Made by a program: the position numbers and the translations under genes
The notes under the pieces: generated by a model
Seen by the model: the letters and a program-made list of their open reading frames with translations, nothing else
What the model was told of the DNA's origin: nothing
Databases searched by the model: none
In this document: in pieces, positions 17,118-26,866 of the stretch
How the letters are laid out: each line of letters starts with the position of its first letter
Numbering within the stretch: position 1 is the stretch's first letter
From: an uncultured Nitrospina sp.
Lineage (GTDB): Bacteria > Nitrospinota > Nitrospinia > Nitrospinales > VA-1
Direction of reading: 5' to 3'
NCBI GenBank assembly: GCA_937891765.1
Contig: CALAGQ010000020.1
Span: forward strand, 1 to 64,000
Length of the DNA: 64,000 bases

Positions 17118-17882
17118 ATGAGTTCTTCACCTTTTAAATTTGATCGCAGAAGTTTTCTCAAAATATTTTCCCTCACCACCTTGTCGGCGTTGGTGCCGAA
17201 AAAAGTTGGATGGGCGGATGATTTTCGTAACGACAAAAACATTCCCAAACAATACGTTCAGAACCGGGATACTCCCGACTTTCATATTCGCAGTGCTAAT
17301 CCGTTTCTCGGTGTGGAAATGCAAAACTGGGGGCTGTCGATAGGGGGCATGGTTAAAAAACCCATCGGTCTCGCCTATGAGGATTTGTTCGGATTAAAAA
17401 TGCATTCCCAGGTTTCGCGACTCAAGTGTGTCGAATGCTGGTCCGCCAAAGCCAAGTGGGAGGGGTTCCGTTTTGAGGAACTGCTGAAACAGGTTCAGCC
17501 CGATCCGGCGGCAAAGTTTGTTTATATTCAGTCCGCAGATTCCTATTACGAAAGTTTTGAGTTGGAAGAGTTGCTTCGGCCCCGTGTCCTCTTTGTCCTG
17601 CGTATGGATGGGCAGCCGTTGAGTCGTGATCACGGGTATCCTCTGCGACTTATCATGCCCTTCAAGTACGGTTATAAAAATATCAAATACATCACCAGTA
17701 TTAAATTTCTCGATTCCCGCAAGCGTAATTACTGGTCAGTGAACGGGCCTTATTCTGTAGATGGAACCATCCAGCCGGGTGTTGACCATCCTCTGGACTT
17801 TGACAAGAAACCCCTGCCGATCAACGGCGGCGAAGTCTTCCATTTTTTTGATGAACGTCCGGGCAAAGAAAAAGGCGTATAG
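17118..17882 (+). CDS. Tat-exported molybdopterin oxidoreductase (sulfite oxidase/MsrP-like)
   Basis: A 254-residue protein of the sulfite-oxidase superfamily, which binds a molybdopterin cofactor. The twin-arginine signal is DRRSFLKIFSLTTLSALVP (about 9-27), so it is exported folded to the periplasm. RLKCVECWSAKAKWEGFRFEELL (about 97-119) holds the Cys expected to bind molybdenum, and GYPLRLIMPFKYGYKNIKYI (about 174-193) is the family's second hallmark. It resembles MsrP (YedY), which repairs methionine sulfoxide, but no MsrQ partner is present. It lies 13 bases after dapB and 2 bases before an FGE-fold lipoprotein gene. The modABC operon at 28 kb would supply its molybdenum. Confidence 0.85.
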   Translation: MSSSPFKFDRRSFLKIFSLTTLSALVPKKVGWADDFRNDKNIPKQYVQNRDTPDFHIRSANPFLGVEMQNWGLSIGGMVKKPIGLAYEDLFGLKMHSQVSRLKCVECWSAKAKWEGFRFEELLKQVQPDPAAKFVYIQSADSYYESFELEELLRPRVLFVLRMDGQPLSRDHGYPLRLIMPFKYGYKNIKYITSIKFLDSRKRNYWSVNGPYSVDGTIQPGVDHPLDFDKKPLPINGGEVFHFFDERPGKEKGV

Positions 17883-17884
17883 CC

Positions 17885-18589
17885 ATGAAGGCTTCCAGTA
17901 TAATCCGTCTTTTCCTTCTTCTAATTTTCCTGTCTTCCTGCGATTCCCATAGTGTTAAGCAGATACCTGTAGAGGTTCCGGTGGGACTCGTTGTTCCTGA
18001 AGAGATGGTCTATATCCCGGCTGGGGAATTTATCATGGGGGATACATCCGGCGATCAAGGTGGAAAGCCGGTGCAGTCCGGCGCGTACTTTATAGACCGA
18101 TATGAGGTGAGCCACGAAAGTTATAAAAAGTTCCTGCCGCAACATTCTTTCAACCCTAAATGGGCCCGTTGGCCAGTGGCGTTTGTGACCTATGCCGAGG
18201 CCGAGACTTTTTGCCGGGCAGGGGGCAAGCGTTTGCCCAGCGAAATAGAATGGGAGAAAGCGGCGCGGGGTACGGATGGACGCAAGTGGCCCTGGAAAAT
18301 TTTTATCGATCACCCCAACAACGGTTTCTCAGGTTTTATGCCGGAACCGGTGGACAAGAGGCTGGACTGGATCAGCCCTTATGGCGTTTATGGTATGGGC
18401 CATAACGTCTGGGAGTGGGTGGCTGATGACTACACGCTTGTGGGGCAAGAGAAAAAATTTAAAGTCCTTCGCGGTGGATTATTGCAGACTCATCTCACGA
18501 TAAAGTTTTCGCCTTCCTGGGTTCGCAACTGGATGGATCCTGATGAAAAGTTGAACTTCGTTGGATTTCGTTGCGCCAAAGATGTTTGA
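17885..18589 (+). CDS. FGE-sulfatase-fold lipoprotein
   Basis: A 234-residue protein with a lipoprotein signal (MKASSIIRLFLLLIFLSSC, lipid Cys at 19) and a formylglycine-generating-enzyme (SUMF1) fold: EEMVYIPAGEFIMGD (about 38-52), YFIDRYEVSHESYKKF, the GKRLPSEIEWEKAARG signature (about 117-132), GHNVWEWVADDY and LNFVGFRCAKD. The Cys pair that does catalysis in true FGE is absent from the region before GFRCA, so sulfatase activation is unlikely. It starts 2 bases after the molybdopterin gene, suggesting a shared role in the periplasm. Confidence 0.8.
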   Translation: MKASSIIRLFLLLIFLSSCDSHSVKQIPVEVPVGLVVPEEMVYIPAGEFIMGDTSGDQGGKPVQSGAYFIDRYEVSHESYKKFLPQHSFNPKWARWPVAFVTYAEAETFCRAGGKRLPSEIEWEKAARGTDGRKWPWKIFIDHPNNGFSGFMPEPVDKRLDWISPYGVYGMGHNVWEWVADDYTLVGQEKKFKVLRGGLLQTHLTIKFSPSWVRNWMDPDEKLNFVGFRCAKDV

Positions 18590-18617
18590 AAAGGATAAAC
18601 GTAGATAGGAGTCCTGC

Positions 18618-19094
18618 TTAATAATCGCCTCTCAGGTGGTCGGCGATTTGTTTGGCGGCGGAACTATAAAGATTGTCTTCGGAGCCGCCGGTGATTCCTC
18701 CGGATACCCATGAGTCGACTTCCCAGGCACCGACCATATTTCCGTTATCGTAGAGCGCGGCTTTTACCCGGAGTCGGGCCTTGGCGGAATCGGACATGCC
18801 CATGGTTGCGATCCGCGCCATTCGATTGCCTTCATCGAATTCCATAACTTTATACTTCAGGTTGTAGCGGGCGTTTTTTCCGGCCAGGACATAACCGGTC
18901 ATCTGAAGATTTTCTTCAATGGCCCCCTGCAGTCTGGAGCCTGCATCCATGAGGCGAAAATCTTTCGATGTCATGTCAACGATTGAGATGGTGTTCTCGG
19001 AATTGCTCCATCTTTTTTTTGTGACGGAGTCCACCCCCGAACAGGCCGGCAGGGTCAGCAACAACACAACGAGAATTTTGGTCATCAGGTTCAT
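18618..19094 (-). CDS. Putative lipoprotein (DUF4410-like)
   Basis: A 158-residue secreted lipoprotein, MNLMTKILVVLLLTLPACSG, with the lipid Cys at about 18. The mature part contains a beta-rich domain (IVDMTSKDFRLMDAGSRLQGAIEENLQMTGY, YNLKYKVMEFDEG) resembling DUF4410-type outer-membrane lipoproteins; this assignment is tentative. I chose the ATG at 19094 because GGAG lies 5 bases upstream and the signal peptide then begins properly. It converges with the FGE-fold lipoprotein gene (28-base gap). Confidence 0.65.
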   Translation of the reverse strand: MNLMTKILVVLLLTLPACSGVDSVTKKRWSNSENTISIVDMTSKDFRLMDAGSRLQGAIEENLQMTGYVLAGKNARYNLKYKVMEFDEGNRMARIATMGMSDSAKARLRVKAALYDNGNMVGAWEVDSWVSGGITGGSEDNLYSSAAKQIADHLRGDY

Positions 19095-19173
19095 GGTCGC
19101 TCCGGGTGAAATCACAAGTTTCCAGTCTGCATCTTAGCAAATATCGGTTCTAGTATTCAATGGCTTATCTTGG

Positions 19174-20973
19174 TTAGAGGAACCAGTGCAAAACGGCTTC
19201 CTCGAATTCGCTGAACCAGAGCTGAACTTCTATGGGGATAAGGCTATTGATATAGGTCATATAGCCGGTTGCCAGCACGATGCCCAGTGTTATCAACAGA
19301 ATGCCGCTGAACAGGTTGGTGGTATGCAGAAAAAAAGTTTTTCCTCCGACTGTGAGATCCCAGCCTTTGCCGCGAAGCAGGGTCCAGAACAAACCGTCTT
19401 TTGGCAGGTTGCCGCACACGGTGGCAACGGCGATGAGAGGAAGTCCCAATCCCACTGCGTAAAAGAATAGTAAGAGCATTCCCTGCGAAACGGTTTTTTC
19501 CGAAGCCGCGAGCATGAGAATGCTCGACAGGATGGGTCCGACACAGGGAGTCCAACCCAAAGCGAAGGTTGCGCCAAACAAAAAATATCCTATGAACGTG
19601 GAAGCGGGTTTGCCTTGAAAGGTCGCTCCGGAAAAGCCTTTTCCGAAAAGGGTCATGACCCCGAAAATTCCCACGATGCCGCCGCCGATCTGGGTGATCT
19701 GAAACATATAATCCCTGAGGATTTGGCCCAAAGCACTGGCGGAGGCTCCCATCGCCACAAACAAGGATGCCAGCCCGAAAAAGAAAGCCAGAGACATGAG
19801 GCCCATACGCGTCCGGTCGGATTGCGCGGTCACCGCGAAATAAGCCGGAAGAATAGGCAATGTGCAAGGCGATAAGAAACTGAACACTCCCGCAATGAAG
19901 GCCAGCAGGGTCAGAGCAACGATTCCGGAATCGGGTAGATTGGGTTTGGGTTGAAAAGGATTCAAGGGTGCGGACTTTGAAGCGGTCGGCTCCTCAGGTG
20001 AAGAAGAAATCGAGGGCGCGGCATTCGTGAAAGACGCGCCTTTTTGGGTTTTCGCGAAAGCAGAGGTTGCCGCTTTCATGACAGCGGGCTGGGTCGAGCT
20101 GGCACATCGGAAGCCTACATCCGGTGCAGGTTCATCGGCACCTGCATATTGCCGGTAACCGCTACGGGCAAACATCTCGATGGCCTGATTGTACAGGGCG
20201 CCGGGGAAATGCCCGATATCACTGGCGGAATGGCCGCGCAGAATTTTCAAGCCCGCCTGATAATATTCGCTTTGATACGTACTTCCTTTATAAGGCTGGT
20301 AATCGTTATCGACCCATTCCCACACATTGCCGATCAGGTCATGAACGCCTTCCGGGCTGGCGCTTTTTGGGAAAGAACCTACGGTAACAGGCTGGTTTTT
20401 ACTTCCGGGCCGATCCGAAAGGTTGGCCGACCTTGCTTGAAACGTGTTGCCCCAAGGGTATTCATAACCTTCTTTACCCCTTGCAGCACGTTCCCAAAGT
20501 TTTTCTGTGGGCAATTTTTTTTCCGCCCACTGGCAGAAGTTTGTTGCGTCATACCAGGTGACATATGTTACCGGTTCGTTATCTTTACCTTCCGGAAAAT
20601 TCGCGCCCTGCCAGTTAGCAGGGGGAACGGCTTCCAACGCATCGACATATTTTTTATAGCGTTTGTGGGTGACCTCATATCGGTCAATATAGAATTCCTT
20701 GAGGAAAATTTTTTGTTGCGGCGTTTCGTCGGCATACCAAGGTTTTGGGATACCTAGGGAAAGCGCTTCGGCAGCTTCATCTTTTTTATTGGTGCCGAAT
20801 ACAAAAGGGCCGGGCGGAATATAAACCATATCCCCTTCAAGGGAATGATCGGGCTCGGACTGGGTCCACCCCTCATGGGGGTATAGTAAAAGGAAAGCGG
20901 CAATCACTAGTACCGAATAGAAAAGCCGACCATGGGTCGGAATTTTTGTGGGCAGAAAGTTTTGCATGGACAA
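19174..20973 (-). CDS. Fusion: FGE-sulfatase-fold domain plus CcdA/DsbD-type membrane domain
   Basis: A 599-residue protein. After a signal or membrane segment (about 17-37), residues 45-295 form an FGE/SUMF1 fold: GDMVYIPPGPFVFGT, FYIDRYEVTHKRYKKY, EKKLPTEKLWERAARG, GNVWEWVDNDY, PDVGFRCAS. A Pro/Ser/Ala-rich linker (about 300-348) leads to a CcdA-like domain (about 355-590) with six or more helices and the redox-motif segments FLSPCTLPILPAYF and LGWTPCVGPILSSIL. CcdA/DsbD proteins carry electrons from cytoplasmic thioredoxin to the periplasm. The catalytic FGE Cys pair is missing. A TlpA-like thioredoxin is encoded 5 bases upstream, so the two probably work together. Confidence 0.85.
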   Translation of the reverse strand: MSMQNFLPTKIPTHGRLFYSVLVIAAFLLLYPHEGWTQSEPDHSLEGDMVYIPPGPFVFGTNKKDEAAEALSLGIPKPWYADETPQQKIFLKEFYIDRYEVTHKRYKKYVDALEAVPPANWQGANFPEGKDNEPVTYVTWYDATNFCQWAEKKLPTEKLWERAARGKEGYEYPWGNTFQARSANLSDRPGSKNQPVTVGSFPKSASPEGVHDLIGNVWEWVDNDYQPYKGSTYQSEYYQAGLKILRGHSASDIGHFPGALYNQAIEMFARSGYRQYAGADEPAPDVGFRCASSTQPAVMKAATSAFAKTQKGASFTNAAPSISSSPEEPTASKSAPLNPFQPKPNLPDSGIVALTLLAFIAGVFSFLSPCTLPILPAYFAVTAQSDRTRMGLMSLAFFFGLASLFVAMGASASALGQILRDYMFQITQIGGGIVGIFGVMTLFGKGFSGATFQGKPASTFIGYFLFGATFALGWTPCVGPILSSILMLAASEKTVSQGMLLLFFYAVGLGLPLIAVATVCGNLPKDGLFWTLLRGKGWDLTVGGKTFFLHTTNLFSGILLITLGIVLATGYMTYINSLIPIEVQLWFSEFEEAVLHWFL

Positions 20974-20978
20974 CGGGT

Positions 20979-21500
20979 TCAGTTTGCCAAAAGGTTTTCA
21001 AAGTACAGGATGTTGTCCGGGCTGGCCCAGTCTTCCGCCCCTCTCAGTTCGCCGATGATATTGCCTTTTGGGTCAATCATAAAAGTGGTGGGCAGGCTGA
21101 CCACTCCATATTTGTTGCTGGCCTGCAATTGCTGGTCAAGAAGGATGGGGAAAGAAAGATTATTGGCTGTGGCAAAAGGTTCCACAATCCTTGCGCCGAA
21201 CATATCGTTGGAGATTGCAAGCAGGGAAAATTTTTTCGACTTAAAACGCTGGTGCAGGATTTCCAGTGAGGGCATTTCTACTTTGCAGGGGCCACACCAA
21301 GTCGCCCAGAAATTAACCAGAACGTATTTCCCTCTTTGCTGGCTGAGGCTGACTTCTTCTCCGCTCAGAGATTTGAGGGTGAAGTCCGGTGCTGATATGG
21401 CTTCCTGAGGTTCTGCCAGAGCAAGCGTCGAAGAAAGTAACAGCGCAACACAGGCAAATGCCAGACGGTACAACAATGCGGTTTTTTTCTTGAAAATCAT
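20979..21500 (-). CDS. TlpA/ResA-like periplasmic thioredoxin
   Basis: A 173-residue exported thioredoxin-fold protein. The signal peptide is about 1-29 (LAFACVALLLSSTLALAEP), and the active site is NFWATWCGPCKVEMPSLE (about 63-80), followed by the cis-Pro loop SLPTTFMIDPKG. TlpA/ResA proteins reduce periplasmic disulfides, for example in cytochrome c maturation or copper-site assembly. The partner CcdA-like domain encoded 5 bases downstream would provide electrons. An ATG (21500) is preferred over a TTG six codons upstream; neither has a clear ribosome site. Confidence 0.9.
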   Translation of the reverse strand: MIFKKKTALLYRLAFACVALLLSSTLALAEPQEAISAPDFTLKSLSGEEVSLSQQRGKYVLVNFWATWCGPCKVEMPSLEILHQRFKSKKFSLLAISNDMFGARIVEPFATANNLSFPILLDQQLQASNKYGVVSLPTTFMIDPKGNIIGELRGAEDWASPDNILYFENLLAN

Positions 21501-21598
21501 AAAGGCCGGGATGGACAAATGATCGGGGATTAAAGTATCAGTAAAAACAGGCCCGTTTCGTAAAGGGGCGTTTGAGTCAAATTGGGAAAGAGGAAAAG

Positions 21599-21820
21599 TC
21601 AGTCTACCGCTTCAACGCAACGAACCATCGGGATCGCTTTTTTCAAGGCTTTTTCAATGCCCATTTTCAGAGTCATAGTGGAACTGGAACAGGAAACGCA
21701 GGCTCCCACGAGCCGGACTTTTACAACTCCATCGTCAATGTCTACCAGCTCGACATTGCCACCATCCGCAATGAGCATGGGTCGCACACTCTCTAGCACT
21801 TCTTCGACTTCTTCTCTCAT
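21599..21820 (-). CDS. NifU-C/NfuA-type iron-sulfur scaffold domain protein
   Basis: A 73-residue single-domain protein with the NifU C-terminal fold: VEEVLESVRPMLIADGGNVELVDID and the cluster-binding CVSC motif (GACVSCSSSTMTLKMGIEKAL, about 39-59). Such proteins assemble or carry [4Fe-4S] clusters to apo-proteins. The 2Fe-2S and dicluster ferredoxins encoded upstream are possible clients. The ribosome region contains AAGGGGTA in front of the ATG. Confidence 0.9.
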   Translation of the reverse strand: MREEVEEVLESVRPMLIADGGNVELVDIDDGVVKVRLVGACVSCSSSTMTLKMGIEKALKKAIPMVRCVEAVD

Positions 21821-21877
21821 GATACCCCTTGTTGCTAAAGGTTACCCCTTTGCAGGGGAAGCCACCGGCGGCGGTTA

Positions 21878-22019
21878 AGCCGAGACAACTCTTTGCCAGC
21901 CAGAAAAAGTTTTTGCTAACTGGCCCCACGCTGAGTGGGCCGAGACAACTCTTTGCTTGCCAGAAAAGCGATTGCTCGTTGCCCCCGGCCGCATGGCCGG
22001 TTGGCCCCACGCCGAGTGG
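21878..22019 (-). repeat. Dispersed palindromic element, copy 7, internally duplicated
   Basis: Two copies of GCCGAGACAACTCTTTGC start exactly 60 bases apart (21879 and 21939), each followed by a GCCAGAAAA-like stretch. The right end is GGCCCCACGCCGAGTGG, which abuts the TAA stop of the dicluster ferredoxin gene (22020). A GGCCGCATGGCC palindrome is also present. It fills the 200-base gap to the NifU-like gene. Confidence 0.8.
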
Positions 22020-22316
<297 letters not shown>

Positions 22317-22775
22317 TTAATCCGGTGCTCGATCAAAAGTTTTTGTTTCCGGGTTCCAGTTAAACAGCGCCTGGTCGCGGATTTTCTTATCATAAACGGA
22401 AACCACGAGATAGCTGGCTTCCGGATAATTTGGTTCACCGTCAAACAATGCCATTCTCGAATCCTCTTCCGAGAAATAGGCATCATGCTCGGGATGAGAA
22501 TGATAGAACACCTTGATAGGAAGTTGTTTAGACTCAACTTCCTTCAAAATTTTCATCAACTCCATAGGGTCAATATTATATGCCGTGCGGGCATCCCGAA
22601 CAAATGTTTCGGGGTCCTTTTCATGGAGCTTGTTTTGAATGTTGGTGCACTGGAAAAGAACGTCCTGGTCGTTTTGACCCACCTTTCCAATCACTATCCC
22701 GCAACATTCAAAAGGGTATTCCTCAACTGCGTGACGATGAATCTCGTCCAACTGATCTTTCGCAAGTGGGGACAT
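22317..22775 (-). CDS. JAMM/MPN-type metalloprotease (Mov34/PAD-1 family)
   Basis: A 152-residue zinc protease with the JAMM motif: Glu in EYPFECCGIVIG (about 19-30) and HSHPEHDAYFSEEDSRMA (about 92-109, HxHP-x7-SxxD). Bacterial members commonly trim sulfur-carrier or ubiquitin-like proteins, as in cysteine, molybdopterin or siderophore sulfur transfer. It lies between two ferredoxins and near a NifU-like protein, which suggests a sulfur or Fe-S role. No ubiquitin-like carrier is visible beside it. Confidence 0.88.
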   Translation of the reverse strand: MSPLAKDQLDEIHRHAVEEYPFECCGIVIGKVGQNDQDVLFQCTNIQNKLHEKDPETFVRDARTAYNIDPMELMKILKEVESKQLPIKVFYHSHPEHDAYFSEEDSRMALFDGEPNYPEASYLVVSVYDKKIRDQALFNWNPETKTFDRAPD

Positions 22776-22836
22776 ACAATATTCTGTGCCGTTTGGCTTT
22801 TGTTGTCAAATGGTTTTGGTCGATTGTGCGACGGCT

Positions 22837-23136
22837 TCAGGGGTGGGTTTTGACGATCAGATCGTCATTGATGGCAATCTGGCAGGCCATGCGGAAGTCT
22901 GCAGGCTTTTTGGCCAGTTTTTCCGTTTCGGTCTCATTGCGTGGTTCCACGTTTCCTGCAACAATCTGGACGGTGCAGGCGGTGCAAAGTCCCCGGCCGC
23001 GACAGTTCAAAATTTTGTGAATATGGGCATAAATACTGAATTTATTGCGGATTGCCGCCTGCCGAAGGTTCTCCCCAGACTCGACCTGAATGGTGCGATT
23101 CTCTCTCTCAAAATGAACTTTGTGCATGGCCGACAT
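22837..23136 (-). CDS. 2Fe-2S ferredoxin
   Basis: A 99-residue plant/adrenodoxin-type ferredoxin: VESGENLRQAAIRNKFSIY, then CRGRGLCTACTVQIVAGNVEP (about 45-65) with the C-x5-C-x2-C ligands, and the last ligand Cys in RMACQI (about 82-87). It transfers single electrons in the cytoplasm. An internal ATG at residue 4 is an alternative start. It is transcribed in the same direction as the JAMM protease and dicluster ferredoxin genes. Confidence 0.9.
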   Translation of the reverse strand: MSAMHKVHFERENRTIQVESGENLRQAAIRNKFSIYAHIHKILNCRGRGLCTACTVQIVAGNVEPRNETETEKLAKKPADFRMACQIAINDDLIVKTHP

Positions 23137-23201
23137 CCAGAAAATTTAAGTTTCCCGGATCATACCGGACTCAATACCCCCTCCGCAATCATTTTCTGCT
23201 G

Positions 23202-23240
23202 GGCCCCACGCCGAGTGGCGGCCGTTGGCCGGGCTAGGAG
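23202..23240 (-). repeat. Dispersed palindromic element, copy 8 (end fragment)
   Basis: Only the GGCCCCACGCCGAGTGG end plus GGCCGTTGGCCGGGC remains, in the gap between the zinc-ribbon gene and the 2Fe-2S ferredoxin gene. No GCAAAGAG core is present. Confidence 0.6.
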
Positions 23241-23277
23241 CAGGCTTCGATTTGGATGAAATTGTGTGGTTGGCCTT

Positions 23278-23550
23278 TCAATAGCCGTAGAAGGCGCTAC
23301 CTACTGTGGTGCAGGAGGTGGTCATGTGGACGAACTGTTTTTGTCCGTTGTTGCCTTTTAATACACCTACTTGGGAGAATGGTGGGATGATGCCGCCGCA
23401 ATTGGCACATTGTGTGGAATAGCGTTCGCATAACTTATGCAGGCAAGGCTGGCAGACTATGGGATCGAACAGATAAATTTCTTCCCCCTGATATTCGAGC
23501 ACAGTGGGGATGGTGGTTACCGGGATTTTGCATTCCTGACAAACCGTCAT
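23278..23550 (-). CDS. Small zinc-ribbon-like protein of unknown function
   Basis: A 90-residue protein with three Cys pairs: CQEC (4-7), CQPC (33-36) and CANC (about 48-51), separated by short beta-like stretches such as TVLEYQGEEIYLFDP. The spacing suggests one or two structural zinc sites. I recognise no family. It follows mreB in direction and lies 52 bases from its stop, so it may share the transcript. Confidence 0.65.
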   Translation of the reverse strand: MTVCQECKIPVTTIPTVLEYQGEEIYLFDPIVCQPCLHKLCERYSTQCANCGGIIPPFSQVGVLKGNNGQKQFVHMTTSCTTVGSAFYGY

Positions 23551-23602
23551 AACAATCCAAAAATAATTAATGGGGGCGGTAGAAAATTCTACCTCAACCC
23601 GA

Positions 23603-24633
<1,031 letters not shown>

Positions 24634-24637
<4 letters not shown>

Positions 24638-26052
24638 GCCATCGCTTTCGTTTTCTGGGTTAGCCGGTTACGTGAAAGGTTGATGAGGCTGAACAATTCT
24701 TTCCCTTCGTCGGGATAGGCAGAAAGTCCCCATTGAGTTTGGGCCTTTATGGGATCTCCATTGACATAAAGCGGATTGTATTCAAGCAGGCGTTTAAGTT
24801 TTGACTTCAAGAGTCCCACATCTTTTTGGCTGCGATCCATGAGCAAGATTAAAAAACAGGTTTCCGATAAGCGGAAAACAAATTTTGGAGACGGGATCAC
24901 CTTCGAGAACAAGGCCATTACCTGCTTCAGGTAGGCGTCGCCACGCTCAACTCCGTGGACTTCATAAAGTTCTGCCAGATTGGTGATGTGAAACGTAAGA
25001 AAAAATACCGAGTCTTTGGACTTAAAAACTTCTTCGGAAAGTGAAAGATGGTATTCCGTCAAAAACCGGTGATTGGGAACTCCGGTGACAGGATCCAGGT
25101 TTTTATCATAGACCCATCGCTCTTTGGTGTCTGCGCAGAACAGGGCAGAGGCGGCGGCAGAAACAACCAGCGCCAGTTTGTCCAGATCGGTATGGCTCAG
25201 CCCATCGGGTTCTGCGGAACCGACCAGAAGGACTCCATAAAGTGTGTCGTTGAGCTGAATGGGCAGGGCGGCTGCGCATTGCAGGTCTTCGGATTTTTCG
25301 TCCTCTGAAAATAGTATCGTTTTCCGGCCTTCATGAATCTGCAACAGAAGAGGCAACTTGTTTTTTGCGCAGGAACCGACCAGCCCCTTGCCAAGGTGCA
25401 CCTGGATTTCTGAAAGGTCATGAGCAAAACCTCTGTGGCCGATGATTCGTCCATCCATCTGATTTTCTTCGAACCAGGTCACAGCGATAGCAGGACAGGG
25501 AATCAGGGATACAGGAATCTGCGTTAGTCGGTCCGCAACGGATGACCGGTCCGGTGATTCAGCGAGAAACCGGCAATAGGAATTGATCTCCTGCAAAACC
25601 GGTTGAGTAGATGATGGAGTCTCCGGGGTTTTCGGTTGCAGCTGCCAGGCAATCTGTTGGGCGAATCCCGCCAATATTTTTTGCATTTTGATGGAGAACT
25701 GGTAGCGCTCCTTGGTGTCAATGGCCAGTACCGCTACCCGATCGCCATAAATTACCGGAAGGGCAATGAAACTTTTAAGTGCCTCGTTTTTTTTGTAGAT
25801 GCCGAGAAAGCGGGTGTTCTGATCAAAATTTTCGATCAGTTGTGATTTGCGTGTTTGCGCGGCCAGGCCAATAGGGCCTTTGCCCACGGCGATTCTTGCC
25901 CCCCGGTCGAGATCGCGGCTGAGGGTAAAATGTTCGCGCAGGACGAGATTCTTTCCATCCGGTTCCATTGTGAACAGGGCGGACGTATAGGCATCGGAAA
26001 CGTTTCCGACCAGTTCAATGAGATGCTGCAGAATGATGTTGGATGAAGTCAT
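24634..26052 (-). CDS. Tandem GAF protein with degenerate GGDEF domain
   Basis: A 472-residue soluble protein: GAF 1 at about 5-140 (AIALPVIYGDRVAVLAID-type strands), GAF 2 at about 165-310 (GKGLVGSCAKNKLPLLL, AALPIQLNDTLYGVLLVG), and a C-terminal domain from about 318 beginning DPVTGVPNHRFLTEYHLSL, which is the usual start of a diguanylate cyclase. The GGDEF signature position reads RLSETCF, so catalysis is unlikely and the domain may bind nucleotide or partner. It overlaps mreB by 4 bases, hinting at a link between a sensed signal and cell shape. Confidence 0.8.
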
Positions 26053-26069
26053 AGTTTTTGTATTAAGGA

Positions 26070-26528
26070 CTATTGGCCTCTTTTTCTCAGCATGTCCTTA
26101 TAATTTTTAACCGCGTCCTTGGTGACCGCCATGGCCGCGACTTCATATTCAGGAATGGTGCCGGGTTTAGTTTCCCTGACCCGCACGGCTTGGCAGTCGA
26201 TGATTTTTTTTTCCCCGGTCGAGGGCACCCTGAAAGAGACACGTAAAATATCCCCGTCGATGACGGTTCCCTTCACAGAAAAAACCAAACCGTTGATCGA
26301 CATTTCCTGGATGGTGATTTTGTGAAGTTTGTAAAAAAATTCTTTTTCTCGTTCGATTTCCAACTGCCCGGCAATTTTGACCTTGGCTCTTTTGCCTTTT
26401 CTTTTCCCGAGATCGGCGTCATATTTTAACTGGATCAGCTTATCCAAATTTTTTCGAATTTTGAGAAGGTCTTCAGTCGGCAGGCTCTCGAGAGAAGCCA
26501 TGATTTTTTCTGTCATGGTGTGAAGCAA
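26070..26528 (-). CDS. PilZ-type c-di-GMP-binding domain protein
   Basis: A 152-residue protein: an N-terminal helix-rich part (SLPTEDLLKIRKNLDKLIQLK) followed by a PilZ-like beta barrel from about 45. KRKGKRAKVKIAG stands where PilZ proteins have RxxxR, and ITIQEMSINGLVFSV corresponds to D/NxSxxG. It would bind cyclic di-GMP and regulate a partner. It lies 17 bases before the GAF/GGDEF gene in the same direction, followed by mreB. An internal ATG at residue 5 could be the start. Confidence 0.75.
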   Translation of the reverse strand: MLHTMTEKIMASLESLPTEDLLKIRKNLDKLIQLKYDADLGKRKGKRAKVKIAGQLEIEREKEFFYKLHKITIQEMSINGLVFSVKGTVIDGDILRVSFRVPSTGEKKIIDCQAVRVRETKPGTIPEYEVAAMAVTKDAVKNYKDMLRKRGQ

Positions 26529-26688
26529 TCGGGGGTGATCAGGTGAAACAGAAACGTTTGAGAAGAGCCCGAAAACCCTGTTTTCGGCCTTTGAAAATCA
26601 TCTTATATTGACGGGCTAAGGGTGTCAATCTTTTTAAAATCAATCTGTTCAATATTGTACGGGCAATTTGCCCGGCAAATGAAATCGC

Positions 26689-26717
26689 TTGACAGGGATG
26701 ATGCTCGTTTATATACT
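26689..26717 (+). promoter_or_regulatory. Strong sigma-70 promoter for the tRNA genes
   Basis: A perfect TTGACA (26689-26694), exactly 17 bases, then TATACT (26712-26717). It is about 145 bases upstream of tRNA-Val, and a dispersed element lies between it and the tRNA. There is no coding gene between, so it most likely drives the tRNA transcript. Confidence 0.8.
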
Positions 26718-26765
26718 CCCCTCCTCTTATGAAGATAAGAAATCGTTTTGCATATCGAAGTGAGA

Positions 26766-26866
26766 GCAGAGAACCTCTGCGGGTAATTAGCCATGGTTTT
26801 TCTGGCTAGCAAAATTTATTTCGGCTCAACGAGTCTTTGCCCGTTGGACCCATGCCGAATGGGCGG
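26766..26866 (-). repeat. Dispersed palindromic element, copy 9, touching tRNA-Val
   Basis: It contains GAGAACCTCTGCGGGTAATTAG, TGGCTAGCAAAATTTATTTCGGCTCAACGAGTC and ends GGACCCATGCCGAATGGG, matching in reverse the copy after purH. Its last bases overlap the first bases (GGGC) of tRNA-Val, so it forms the 5' leader of the tRNA precursor. Confidence 0.7.

Noticed and set aside
20044-20757. 237-residue plus-strand ORF
   Set aside because: It is antisense to the FGE-CcdA fusion, whose motifs are clear.
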